A DNA stretch of 64,000 nucleotides from CAYMTR01 sp964393405 (lineage in GTDB: Bacteria; Bacteroidota; Bacteroidia; Bacteroidales; Prolixibacteraceae), in the NCBI GenBank assembly GCA_964393405.1, contig CAYMTR010000006.1, positions 1-64,000 of the forward strand, read 5' to 3'. Position 1 is the first letter of the stretch, and each line of letters begins with the position of its first letter. Positions 35,570-43,319 of this stretch are shown piece after piece. Below the pieces are notes generated by a model. It saw only the letters and a program-made list of their open reading frames with translations. It did no database searches and was not told the origin of the DNA. Made by a program: the position numbers and the translations under genes.

Positions 35570-36844
35570 ATGTCTGAAGAATTATTGAATTTCAACTCTG
35601 AACCCAATATTGCTGCTAATATTAAAGTTATTGGGGTTGGCGGTGGAGGCGGTAACGCTGTAAATTATATGTACCGCAAAGGTATTGCAGATGTGGGTTT
35701 CATTGTTTGTAATACTGATGGACAAGCATTGCTGAATAGTCCTGTTCCAATAAAAGTCAGACTAGGAGAGTCTTTGACAATGGGAAGAGGAGCCGGGAAT
35801 CAACCTGAACTAGGAGAGCAGGCTGCAATTGAAAACATAGAAGATGTAAAAGCTATTCTGTCAGATAAGACTCATATGGTTTTTATAACAGCTGGCATGG
35901 GAGGAGGAACTGGGACTGGTGCTGCGCCTGTGATCGCTAAAGTTTGTCGCGAGATGAATATTTTAACAATAGCTGTTGTAACTGTACCTTCTAAATCAGA
36001 AGGAAGAAAGAGATACGAGCAAGCATTAAAAGGTATTGAAAATATTAGAGAGCATGTTGACAGCTTATTAGTTATTAACAACGATAAAATTAGGGAGATT
36101 TATGGAAACCTTCCTGCGTCGCAAGCTTTTGCAAAAGCTGATGAAATATTAGCTACTGCAGTTAAGGGGGTTGCCGAAATTATTACTCTGCCGGGAAATA
36201 TTAATATTGACTTTGCTGATGTGTTCACCGTAATGTCTGGAAGTAAAGTTTTTATTATGGGGACAGGTTATGCTGAAGGAGAAAACAGAGCAATAGAAGC
36301 AACAAAGGCAGCTCTTGAATCTCCATTGCTTGATAGTAACGATATTAATGGGACACAAGATATTTTGCTTAATATAACTTCCGGACAAAACGAAATTACA
36401 ATAGGGGAGATAGGTGAAATTATTGAATACCTTCAAAATGAAGCAGGATCTGATGCGAACATAATTTGGGGTAATGGTTATGATAAAACTCTGGAAGAAA
36501 ATATAAGCGTAACAATAATTGCTACCGGCTTTAAGGTTAATCCTTCAGCCATTCTTCAAGATTTTGATAGAGAACCGGAAGAGTTTGTTCAGTTAACCGA
36601 TCTTGATTTGGAACCTGAATTTGAAGAAGAAACGATTAAAGAAGTGGTTTTTTCAGACGACTCGGACATTCGACGTGTTGAAATTGAGATAGAAGATGAT
36701 GTAGTTATCAGAAAGAAACCACGACCTGTGGAAGAACCAATTAGCCAGAAAGAGATTAAGAAAAAGAAAGAAGTTAAAATTGACAATTGGTTTATGCGTC
36801 AGTTTAATAGTTTATTTGAAGAAAATAGCGCAGAGCTTGAATAA
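35570..36844 (+). CDS. ftsZ: FtsZ paralogue lacking the C-terminal peptide, with an FtsA-like amphipathic tail
   Basis: The first of two tandem ftsZ genes. The 424-residue tubulin-like GTPase has an intact core: VIGVGGGGGNAV (residues 20-31), the signature GGGTGTG (111-117), and the T7 loop NIDFADV (212-218) with both catalytic aspartates. Compared with its neighbour, the segment after T7 is altered (SGSKVFIMGTGYAEGEN). After an acidic linker it has no IPAYMRR-type FtsA-binding peptide and no NNSYLH-type tail. Instead it ends in KKKKEVKIDNWFMRQFNSLF plus a few acidic residues. Residues ~404-419 form an amphipathic helix with Trp, Phe, Phe and Leu on one face, much like the membrane-targeting helix of FtsA encoded upstream. 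Direct membrane binding is my inference. GTPase activity is supported by motifs. Confidence 0.92.
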   Translation: MSEELLNFNSEPNIAANIKVIGVGGGGGNAVNYMYRKGIADVGFIVCNTDGQALLNSPVPIKVRLGESLTMGRGAGNQPELGEQAAIENIEDVKAILSDKTHMVFITAGMGGGTGTGAAPVIAKVCREMNILTIAVVTVPSKSEGRKRYEQALKGIENIREHVDSLLVINNDKIREIYGNLPASQAFAKADEILATAVKGVAEIITLPGNINIDFADVFTVMSGSKVFIMGTGYAEGENRAIEATKAALESPLLDSNDINGTQDILLNITSGQNEITIGEIGEIIEYLQNEAGSDANIIWGNGYDKTLEENISVTIIATGFKVNPSAILQDFDREPEEFVQLTDLDLEPEFEEETIKEVVFSDDSDIRRVEIEIEDDVVIRKKPRPVEEPISQKEIKKKKEVKIDNWFMRQFNSLFEENSAELE

Positions 36845-36862
36845 CTTATAAAAAAAAATATA

Positions 36863-38281
36863 ATGGAATCCGAAATAATAACAAGTTTTGATTTGCCTGT
36901 CAATGAAGGGTCTATAATTAAAGTAATTGGCGTAGGAGGAGGTGGAAGCAACGCAGTAAATCATATGTGGCGTAAAGGGATTAAAGATGTAGACTTCGTT
37001 GTTTGTAATACTGACTCTCAGGCTCTTGCTAATAGTCCTGTTCCCTGTAAAGTTCATTTAGGTTCTTCGCTGACGGAAGGTCGGGGTGCTGGGAATAAAC
37101 CTGAAATTGGAAAGCAGGCAGCAATAGAGAATATTGAAGATGTAAAGAAATCAATTGGCGAAGGAACTAAGATGGTATTTATAACTGCCGGTATGGGGGG
37201 TGGAACTGGGACTGGTGCTGGACCTGTTATTGCTAAAGCATGTAGAGATATCGACCTACTTACAATTGGCATTGTAACAATACCATTCAGGAATGAAGGG
37301 AAAAGAAGAATACAACAAGCAATAGAAGGAATCCAGGAGCTGGAGGGACAAGTTGATTCTTTATTAATTATTAATAACGAGAAAATCAGGGAGATGTATG
37401 GGGATTTTAAAATCTCCGAAGCGTTTTCTAAAGCTGATGATGTTTTAGCAACTGCAGCTAAAGGTATTGCTGAAATAATAACTGTTCATGGATATATCAA
37501 TGTTGATTTTGCTGATGTAGAAACAGTCATGAGGCAAAGCGGGGTGGCAATTATGGGGTCTTCAACAGCTTCTGGAGAGGATAGGGCAATCAAAGCAGTC
37601 GAAGAAGCTCTTAACTCACCGTTGTTAAACAACAATAATATTAAAGGCGCAAGAAATATCCTTTTGAATGTCACTTCTGGTACTTGCGAAGTTACAATGG
37701 ATGAGATCGGTCAAATAACAGATTACGTTCAGGCAAGGGCTGGATATGATGCTGACTTGATATGGGGGAACGGTAAAGATGAAACAATGGGGGAAGAATT
37801 ATCTGTTACAATCATCGCAACCGGTTTCAGTACGAGTTCAATTCCTGAAATACTTGCAACTAAGAAGGTTGAGAAAACTTACCACTCTGTTGACGAACAT
37901 GCATCAGGTTATTTGAACCAGCAGAAATCTACAAATTCGACTAAGACACAACAGCCTGTTAAGCAAGAAGTCTTTAATTTTAATAAAGAAAAACAGAAAG
38001 ATGATTTTGGAGGTCTTTACTCAAACATAAAAAAGACTTCTCAGGTTCAAGAAGAACCCAAAAAAGAGAAAATTGATTTTTCAAATGATTTTTTAAATGC
38101 TAGAGAAGAGGATATTGACAGATTTGAAAACATTCCTGCATATATGAGGAGAAGCATTAAAAAGAAGTCTCAAGATGATACTGATGAAAGAAAAGTTTCT
38201 CGATTTTCACTTTCAACGGATGACAATAACGAGGTTTTTCTCAGTGAAAATAATTCCTATCTGCATAAAAATGTAGATTAA
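36863..38281 (+). CDS. ftsZ: Canonical cell division GTPase FtsZ
   Basis: The second tandem ftsZ, beginning 18 bases after the first. The 472-residue protein has VIGVGGGGSNAV (21-32), GGGTGTG (112-118) and the T7 loop NVDFADV (213-219). Through the GTP-binding half it agrees with the upstream paralogue at about 70 percent of the roughly 130 positions I aligned by eye. A long polar linker (~330-415) precedes the conserved C-terminal peptide NIPAYMRR (423-430), the binding site for FtsA and other partners. It ends in a second conserved block, SENNSYLHKNVD, as in other Bacteroidota FtsZ. This is the form expected for the main Z-ring protein. It is the last divisome gene of the operon, followed by a yqeY-like gene. 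Confidence 0.97.
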   Translation: MESEIITSFDLPVNEGSIIKVIGVGGGGSNAVNHMWRKGIKDVDFVVCNTDSQALANSPVPCKVHLGSSLTEGRGAGNKPEIGKQAAIENIEDVKKSIGEGTKMVFITAGMGGGTGTGAGPVIAKACRDIDLLTIGIVTIPFRNEGKRRIQQAIEGIQELEGQVDSLLIINNEKIREMYGDFKISEAFSKADDVLATAAKGIAEIITVHGYINVDFADVETVMRQSGVAIMGSSTASGEDRAIKAVEEALNSPLLNNNNIKGARNILLNVTSGTCEVTMDEIGQITDYVQARAGYDADLIWGNGKDETMGEELSVTIIATGFSTSSIPEILATKKVEKTYHSVDEHASGYLNQQKSTNSTKTQQPVKQEVFNFNKEKQKDDFGGLYSNIKKTSQVQEEPKKEKIDFSNDFLNAREEDIDRFENIPAYMRRSIKKKSQDDTDERKVSRFSLSTDDNNEVFLSENNSYLHKNVD

Positions 38282-38308
38282 TTATAAATCCAATAAATAC
38301 AAATTATA

Positions 38309-38758
38309 ATGACACTTTTTGAACAAATAAACGAAGACATAAAAAATGCAATGAAAGCCCGTGATTCTGTCAAGCTTGAAGCATTAAGGAATATAAAAAA
38401 ATCTATGCTTGAAGCTAAGTCAGCCATAAGTTCTGACCATGAACTATCAGACCAAGAGTCAATTAAGATAATTATGAAGTTAGCAAAACAAGGTACAGAT
38501 TCAGCTGCAATTTATGACCAACAAGGAAGGGAAGACCTATCGAAGGTTGAAAAAGCACAAGTTGCTGTTTTTGAGTCTTATCTGCCAGCTATGATGACTG
38601 ATACTGAATTGGAAAATGCAGTAAAACAAATAATTGAAAAAGTTGGTGCAACAAGCATTAAAGACATAGGGAAGTTTATGGGTGCTGCCACTAAGGAATT
38701 AGCAGGAAAAGCCGATGGCCAGGCAATATCCCTAAAAGTACGTTCACTGTTGCAATAA
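38309..38758 (+). CDS. GatB/YqeY domain protein
   Basis: A 149-residue helical protein of the YqeY family, related to the tail domain of the GatB amidotransferase subunit that contacts tRNA. Family features are the N-terminal MTLFEQINEDIKNAMKARD, LEALRNIKKSM and the C-terminal DIGKFMGAATKELAGKADGQ. The biochemical role is unknown; tRNA binding is suggested by homology. It lies 27 bases after ftsZ, the usual end of the Bacteroidota dcw cluster, and is followed by the operon's terminator hairpin. Confidence 0.9.
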   Translation: MTLFEQINEDIKNAMKARDSVKLEALRNIKKSMLEAKSAISSDHELSDQESIKIIMKLAKQGTDSAAIYDQQGREDLSKVEKAQVAVFESYLPAMMTDTELENAVKQIIEKVGATSIKDIGKFMGAATKELAGKADGQAISLKVRSLLQ

Positions 38759-38783
38759 AAGTTTATTTATAAGCTTTTGGGAT

Positions 38784-38820
38784 AAGCGCCACATCAAAAG
38801 TGTGGTGCTTTGCTTTTTTA
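38784..38820 (+). terminator. Terminator of the dcw operon
   Basis: A 10-bp stem (AAGCGCCACA at 38784-38793, TGTGGTGCTT at 38801-38810, one G-T pair) with a 7-base loop is followed by TGCTTTTTTA on the plus strand. Confidence 0.8.
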
Positions 38821-38930
38821 TTTAAAACATTTCTTTTACAGAAAAAAAATATTTCAGATTGAATTAATGCTATTAATTATTTACTTTTGAATCGGTCAAC
38901 TTATTATTGATTAACTAAAAACATACTAGA

Positions 38931-39395
38931 ATGTCACTAAAACATCAATTAGACGATACAGATATTAAAATTCTGGAAATAATCACCAAGAATGCCCGTC
39001 TACCCTTTAAGGATGTTGCTGTAGAATGTGGTATATCAAGAGCAGCAGTGCATCAGAGAGTCAATCGTTTAATTGAAATGGAAGTAATAACCGGATCTGG
39101 TTATCAGATTGATCCAAAAAAAGTTGATTATCACACCTGTACATATATTGGAATCTTTCTTGATAAAGGTGGGATTTATGAAACTGTAGCTGAGCAATTA
39201 AGAAAAATTCCTGAAGTAGTAGAATGTCACTATACTACAGGTAAATATGCCATTTTCGCTAAAGTATTTGCCAGAAACAATGAGCATCTCAAACAAATAC
39301 TGAGTGCGAATATTCAAAAAATTCAGGGGGTGACCAGTACTGAAACCTTTATTTCTCTTGAAGAAACTTTTAAAAGAGAAGTTCCAATATTTTAA
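38931..39395 (+). CDS. Lrp/AsnC family transcriptional regulator
   Basis: The 154-residue protein has an N-terminal winged helix-turn-helix (LDDTDIKILEIITKNARLPFKDVAVECGI, with recognition helix SRAAVHQRVNRL) and a C-terminal RAM ligand-binding domain (TYIGIFLDKGG ... VVECHYTTGKYAIFAKVFARN). Family members sense amino acids as octameric or dimeric assemblies and regulate metabolism. Several Bacteroidota carry such a gene near the end of the dcw cluster. No local target operator is obvious. It stands alone after the dcw terminator. Confidence 0.92.
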   Translation: MSLKHQLDDTDIKILEIITKNARLPFKDVAVECGISRAAVHQRVNRLIEMEVITGSGYQIDPKKVDYHTCTYIGIFLDKGGIYETVAEQLRKIPEVVECHYTTGKYAIFAKVFARNNEHLKQILSANIQKIQGVTSTETFISLEETFKREVPIF

Positions 39396-39436
39396 TTTTC
39401 TTCTGTTTTAAATGTTGGTTTTTAAACTATCTATTT

Positions 39437-39514
39437 AATATTACCAAAGAACTATCATCTCCCATAAGAGAACTATGTTATGGGAGATGATAGCTCTTTG
39501 GATGGAGTAATATT
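39437..39514. repeat. Long near-perfect inverted repeat between convergent genes
   Basis: Arms 39444-39467 and 39478-39501 pair over 24 positions with one mismatch around a 10-base loop. Beyond a 5-base bulge, AATATTAC (39437-39444) and GTAATATT (39507-39514) extend the pairing. It lies between the ends of the Lrp-type gene and rlmB. No T-tract follows on either strand, so it is not a classic terminator. It may be a transcript-stabilising hairpin, a MITE-like remnant or a bidirectional stop. Confidence 0.65.
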
Positions 39515-39558
39515 ATAAAATGGTTCATTTTATTAGTGATAGATAGTAACGCTTTTTG

Positions 39559-40293
39559 CTATGATCTTTGTCTGATTACTTCATAAAGCAGTATTCCTGT
39601 AGCTACAGACACATTTAAGGATTCAATTTTACCTTTTATAGGAATTTTTATTAATTCATCTGCTAATCTTAAAATTTCTGGTGATATTCCTTGATCTTCA
39701 GAGCCAATAACTATGGTGCAAGGACAATTAAAGTCACTTTTAAAGTAATCAGAGTTTGCTTTTTCTGTTGCAGCAAATATCCTAATTCCGTTTTCTTGCA
39801 TTTTTTTAATTGTTCCGACAGAATTCTTAACCCTGCAGACAGGTATTGTGTGAAGCGCACCGGCTGATGTTTTAATTGCATCACCATTTATTTGAGCAGA
39901 ACCTTTCTCCGGAATTATAATGCAATCTACTGCAGCACATTCTGCACTTCGGGCAATAGCTCCAAAGTTCCTTACATCCGTTATTTGGTCAAGATATAAA
40001 AACAAAGGTGTCTTGCCCTTTTCGTATGTTTGTGCTATAATCTCATCTAGATCATAAAACGGCACAGGTGATATAAAAGCAATAATCCCTTGGTGATTTT
40101 TGCGAGTAATCCGATTGAGTTTTTCTTCAGGTACAGTCTGAGTATTTAAGTCGAACTCCTTGATAAGTTCATTAAGTTCAAGAAATAATTCTCCTTGTAA
40201 TCCTCTCTTGATAAGAATCTTGTCGATAATTTTATCTGACTTGACAGCTTCGATTACTGCCCTAATTCCAAAAATATAATCACTTTTTTCCAT
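39559..40293 (-). CDS. rlmB: 23S rRNA 2'-O-methyltransferase (RlmB/TrmH family)
   Basis: The 244-residue SPOUT methyltransferase has an N-terminal substrate-binding domain (DYIFGIRAVIEAV) and the knotted SAM-binding domain with LDQITDVRNFGAIARSAE, IVIGSEDQGISPE and IPIKGKIESLNVSVATGI, the three SpoU motifs. RlmB methylates guanosine 2251 in 23S rRNA. SpoU enzymes with other rRNA or tRNA targets look similar, so the exact target is inferred. It is the second gene of an operon, 9 bases downstream of the ABC-F gene. Confidence 0.88.
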   Translation of the reverse strand: MEKSDYIFGIRAVIEAVKSDKIIDKILIKRGLQGELFLELNELIKEFDLNTQTVPEEKLNRITRKNHQGIIAFISPVPFYDLDEIIAQTYEKGKTPLFLYLDQITDVRNFGAIARSAECAAVDCIIIPEKGSAQINGDAIKTSAGALHTIPVCRVKNSVGTIKKMQENGIRIFAATEKANSDYFKSDFNCPCTIVIGSEDQGISPEILRLADELIKIPIKGKIESLNVSVATGILLYEVIRQRS

Positions 40294-40302
40294 TTTCTAA
40301 AA

Positions 40303-42246
40303 TTACCATGATTTTTTTGATATCCAATTTTCGAGTTCACTATGAATTTGTTCCCATTCACTTAATTTTTCTTCAAGTTTAATTTTCATATTTTCATAAA
40401 TGTTGAAAAGTGTATGGTCATTATTGTTTGGATTTGAAATTGTAACATTCAGCCTTTCTAATTCGATTTCAATTTTTGATATTTCAGATTCTATTGCGAC
40501 AGTTTGTTTTTCAAATTTTGAAATCTGCCTGTTTATTTCCTTTCTCTCTTCAAAACTTACTTGTTCAGTTGGAGTAATACTTTTCGAGTCATTCTTTTGG
40601 CCCTTTGGTAAGTTATTTTTTTCGAGCTCTCGTAAAGACTCAATTTTCTTTTTCTGGATAAAATCATATATTCCACCTAGGTGTTGTTTGATTTTTTTAT
40701 TCTTAAATTCATAAACACAATTTACAAGTCCATCAAGAAATTCACGGTCGTGAGAAACTACAAGTAAAGTACCTGTGTACTCAATTAGTGCCTTTTTTAA
40801 AATATCTTTAGATCTAATATCCAGGTGGTTAGTAGGTTCATCAAGCACGAGAAGATTTACAGGTTCAAGCATTAATCTAACCATTGCCAGCCTAGTTCTT
40901 TCTCCTCCGGAAAGGACTTTTACTTTCTTTTCAACAGCATCGCCAGAAAACATGAATGCTCCCAGTATGTCTCTGATTCTGGACCTAATGTCACCGACAG
41001 CAACTTTATCAATTGTTTCCAGAACACTAATTTCTTCATCAAGGAGGTCGGCCTGGTTTTGAGCAAAATAACCAATCTTAACATTATGCCCTATTTTTAA
41101 TACTCCTGTATGATTGAGTTCGTTGGTGATAACCTTAGCTAGGGTGGTTTTTCCTTCGCCGTTTTTTCCAACAAAAGCGACCTTTTCACCATTTTCAATT
41201 ATTAAATCAATTTGTTTAAGAACTTCGTGATTTCCATATGCTTTAGATAAAGCTTTAGCTTCTACAACAATTTTCCCTGATCTGGGGGCAGGAGGAAATT
41301 TAAGATTCAGAGAGCTGTTGTCTTCTTCATCAACTTCAATTATATCTATTTTATCAAGTTGTTTGATTCTCGATTGAACTTGTACTGCTTTTGTTGCCTT
41401 ATATCTAAATCTTTCAATGAAATCTTCTGTTTCCTGGATTACCTTTTGCTGGTTTCTGTATGAAGATAGTTGTTGTTCTCTTCTTTCGGATCTAAGAATT
41501 AAATAGTTGGAATAGTTTGTTTTATAGTCATATATTTTTCCTAGTGAAATCTCTATTGTTCTGTTAGTTACATTGTCGAGGAATGCCTTATCGTGGGATA
41601 CAAGGATAACCGCACCATTATAATTCTTTAAGAAATCTTCCAGCCATTGGATTGATTCAATATCGAGGTGGTTTGTTGGTTCATCAAGAAGAAAAATATC
41701 TGGTTTGATTAATAATAATTTTGCCAATTCGATACGCATTCTCCAGCCTCCGCTGAATTCTGAGGTTTGCCTGTTAAAATCCTTTCTTGAAAATCCCAGG
41801 CCGGTAAGAGTTTGTTCAATATCTGCCTGATAATTATGACCTCCTACAATATTATAATGATCGTTCAGGTCGGTAATTCTCTGAATTACTTTATGGTAAT
41901 CATCAGTTTCATAATCGGTTCTTTCAGCTAGTTCTAGGTTTAAGGAATGAAGTTCCTTCTCCATGTCCATTATCTTTTTGAAAGCAGTTTGAGCTTCTTC
42001 GAATACAGATAAGCTATCGTTAACTTTCATATTTTGTGGTAGATAACCGATTGAAGTGTCTTTTGGTGAAGTTACGTTACCTTCAGTTGGTTTTTGTATC
42101 CCGGACAAGATTTTCAATAAAGTTGTTTTTCCTGCTCCGTTCTTTCCAACAAGACCAATTCTGTCACGTGGATTAACAATAAATGAAATCCCTTTAAAAA
42201 GGTCAAATCCTCCAAAACTAAGTTTTATCTGTTCAGCTGAAATCAT
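40303..42246 (-). CDS. ABC-F family ATPase
   Basis: A 647-residue soluble protein with two ABC nucleotide-binding domains and no membrane domain. Domain 1 has GLVGKNGAGKTTL (about 33-45), signature SGGWRMRIELAKLL and LLDEPTNHLD. A charged linker of the ribosome-contacting type follows (near 240-300). Domain 2 has FVGKNGEGKTTL, LSGGERTRLAMVRL and LVLDEPTNHLDI. The C-terminal ~100 residues are predicted coiled coil. ABC-F proteins act on the ribosome in translation control or antibiotic protection; the Uup/YbiT-type housekeeping role is the likelier one here because it is paired with an rRNA methyltransferase. Subfamily is not resolved. Confidence 0.9.
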   Translation of the reverse strand: MISAEQIKLSFGGFDLFKGISFIVNPRDRIGLVGKNGAGKTTLLKILSGIQKPTEGNVTSPKDTSIGYLPQNMKVNDSLSVFEEAQTAFKKIMDMEKELHSLNLELAERTDYETDDYHKVIQRITDLNDHYNIVGGHNYQADIEQTLTGLGFSRKDFNRQTSEFSGGWRMRIELAKLLLIKPDIFLLDEPTNHLDIESIQWLEDFLKNYNGAVILVSHDKAFLDNVTNRTIEISLGKIYDYKTNYSNYLILRSERREQQLSSYRNQQKVIQETEDFIERFRYKATKAVQVQSRIKQLDKIDIIEVDEEDNSSLNLKFPPAPRSGKIVVEAKALSKAYGNHEVLKQIDLIIENGEKVAFVGKNGEGKTTLAKVITNELNHTGVLKIGHNVKIGYFAQNQADLLDEEISVLETIDKVAVGDIRSRIRDILGAFMFSGDAVEKKVKVLSGGERTRLAMVRLMLEPVNLLVLDEPTNHLDIRSKDILKKALIEYTGTLLVVSHDREFLDGLVNCVYEFKNKKIKQHLGGIYDFIQKKKIESLRELEKNNLPKGQKNDSKSITPTEQVSFEERKEINRQISKFEKQTVAIESEISKIEIELERLNVTISNPNNNDHTLFNIYENMKIKLEEKLSEWEQIHSELENWISKKSW

Positions 42247-42360
42247 TTTAAAAAATATTAAGGTGCAAAGATAATAGAATACGTCAAGTATAATTTTATA
42301 ATTAAAAAAGAGAATTTCTTACCGACAAAATTCATCTGTTTATCGTGAAAAAGGATTGGT

Positions 42361-42400
42361 TAACGGTTTTAAAGCCCTTAAACAGTAACGTTTTTAAAGC
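42361..42400. repeat. Direct repeat upstream of the small secreted protein gene
   Basis: TAACGGTTTTAAAGC (42361-42375) and TAACGTTTTTAAAGC (42386-42400) differ at one base and start 25 bases apart, 50-90 bases before the ATG at 42451. This may be a regulator-binding site. Confidence 0.4.
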
Positions 42401-42450
42401 ATTTGAGTCATATCGTATGTAATTAAACAAAGAAAATAATTTTTAGAACC

Positions 42451-42762
42451 ATGAAAACACAAACAATTAATTTAAGCACTCTTTTTTTAGTAGTAATACC
42501 ATTTTCATTGATGAGTTTTACTTCACCGAAAGAAGAAACAAGTAAAAACGAGACAGTATTGATAAGTAAGAATTTGTCAGAGTTAAAGTTAGAATCGACA
42601 ACTGAGAAGGAAGCATTAAAGGTTGAGGAATGGATGTTGGATGACAATTATTGGAAAATCTCAAAAACAGATAAAAAAGCTGTTTTCACGAATGAAGTTA
42701 TAGAAGAAGAATTGAAAATTGAAGCTTGGATGAGTGATGATAGTTTATGGGCTTCAAAATAA
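42451..42762 (+). CDS. Small secreted protein with duplicated WM-DD-W motif
   Basis: Function not recognised. The 103-residue product has a signal peptide at residues ~1-24 (LFLVVIPFSLMSFTS), so it is exported. The mature part contains the same 15-residue motif twice: EALKVEEWMLDDNYW near residues 49-63 and EELKIEAWMSDDSLW near 87-101, the second at the very C-terminus. Conserved positions are Glu, Leu-Lys, Glu, Trp-Met, Asp-Asp and Trp. The gene stands alone with its own upstream region and normal codon use. It could be a peptide-like signal, a cell-envelope adaptor or an export signal; nothing in the context decides. Confidence 0.7.
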   Translation: MKTQTINLSTLFLVVIPFSLMSFTSPKEETSKNETVLISKNLSELKLESTTEKEALKVEEWMLDDNYWKISKTDKKAVFTNEVIEEELKIEAWMSDDSLWASK

Positions 42763-42810
42763 TTAAAGCAGTAAAATTTATTTTTTTAGTTATGAAGGGG
42801 GATAAAACAC

Positions 42811-43266
42811 TTATCCTTGTACAGTATCAGTAATGACTTTTGGAATATACGGAAATACGTCGGCAATTGTACTAAGTTGAATTGCAGTACAGACATAAGG
42901 TACTAATAAATATGATAATCCCTCTTCAAGTTGTTTCAGAGCGTCATTAATATCGTTGGCCATGATTAGAAGATAGCTGTTACTTTTTTTCTCTTTTCCT
43001 GCTTCTTCATCAATACTAATTATTGAAATCTTCGCTTTATACCACCATTCTCCGTCGTTTTTCGAAATTACTTCAGAAATGTTAGATCGTTTAATATTCA
43101 AAACCTGAAATTCGTTTCTGGTTATTTCTTTCATGATTTCAAAAATTCTTGATTCGGCGTCAGTGAAAGAAACAGCATCAATTAAATAATTATCGTTTAC
43201 ATTATTTTCAAATCCTCCCTGGTCAATTTTAAGGTATTTGACTTTACATTCGTACCACGTTTGCAT
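42811..43266 (-). CDS. DUF4494 family protein
   Basis: A 151-residue soluble protein matching the Bacteroidota-specific DUF4494 family from its N-terminus (MQTWYECKVKYLKID) and the segment YLIDAVSFTDAESRIFEI. The function is unknown. It has no signal peptide or membrane segment and is predicted to be alpha/beta. It lies 53 bases downstream of the LacI-type regulator on the same strand and may share its transcript, although the family is not otherwise linked to sugar uptake. Confidence 0.8.
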   Translation of the reverse strand: MQTWYECKVKYLKIDQGGFENNVNDNYLIDAVSFTDAESRIFEIMKEITRNEFQVLNIKRSNISEVISKNDGEWWYKAKISIISIDEEAGKEKKSNSYLLIMANDINDALKQLEEGLSYLLVPYVCTAIQLSTIADVFPYIPKVITDTVQG

Positions 43267-43319
43267 AACTAAATTTTTTTGTACAAATGTAGAAGGATTT
43301 TCTTTTTTTAGAAGGGATT

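Noticed and set aside
35570..36844. First ftsZ as a decaying pseudogene
   Set aside because: The frame is full length, all GTPase and T7 residues are intact, and the altered tail is an organised basic-plus-amphipathic segment rather than random sequence.
35544..38308. Mobile-element origin for the ftsZ duplication
   Set aside because: No terminal repeats, transposase remnants or target-site duplications are visible around either copy, and codon use looks like that of the neighbours.
22292..38308. Missing murF and ddl as evidence of a broken dcw cluster
   Set aside because: From general knowledge these genes often lie elsewhere in Bacteroidota, and the gene order here is otherwise complete and tightly packed.
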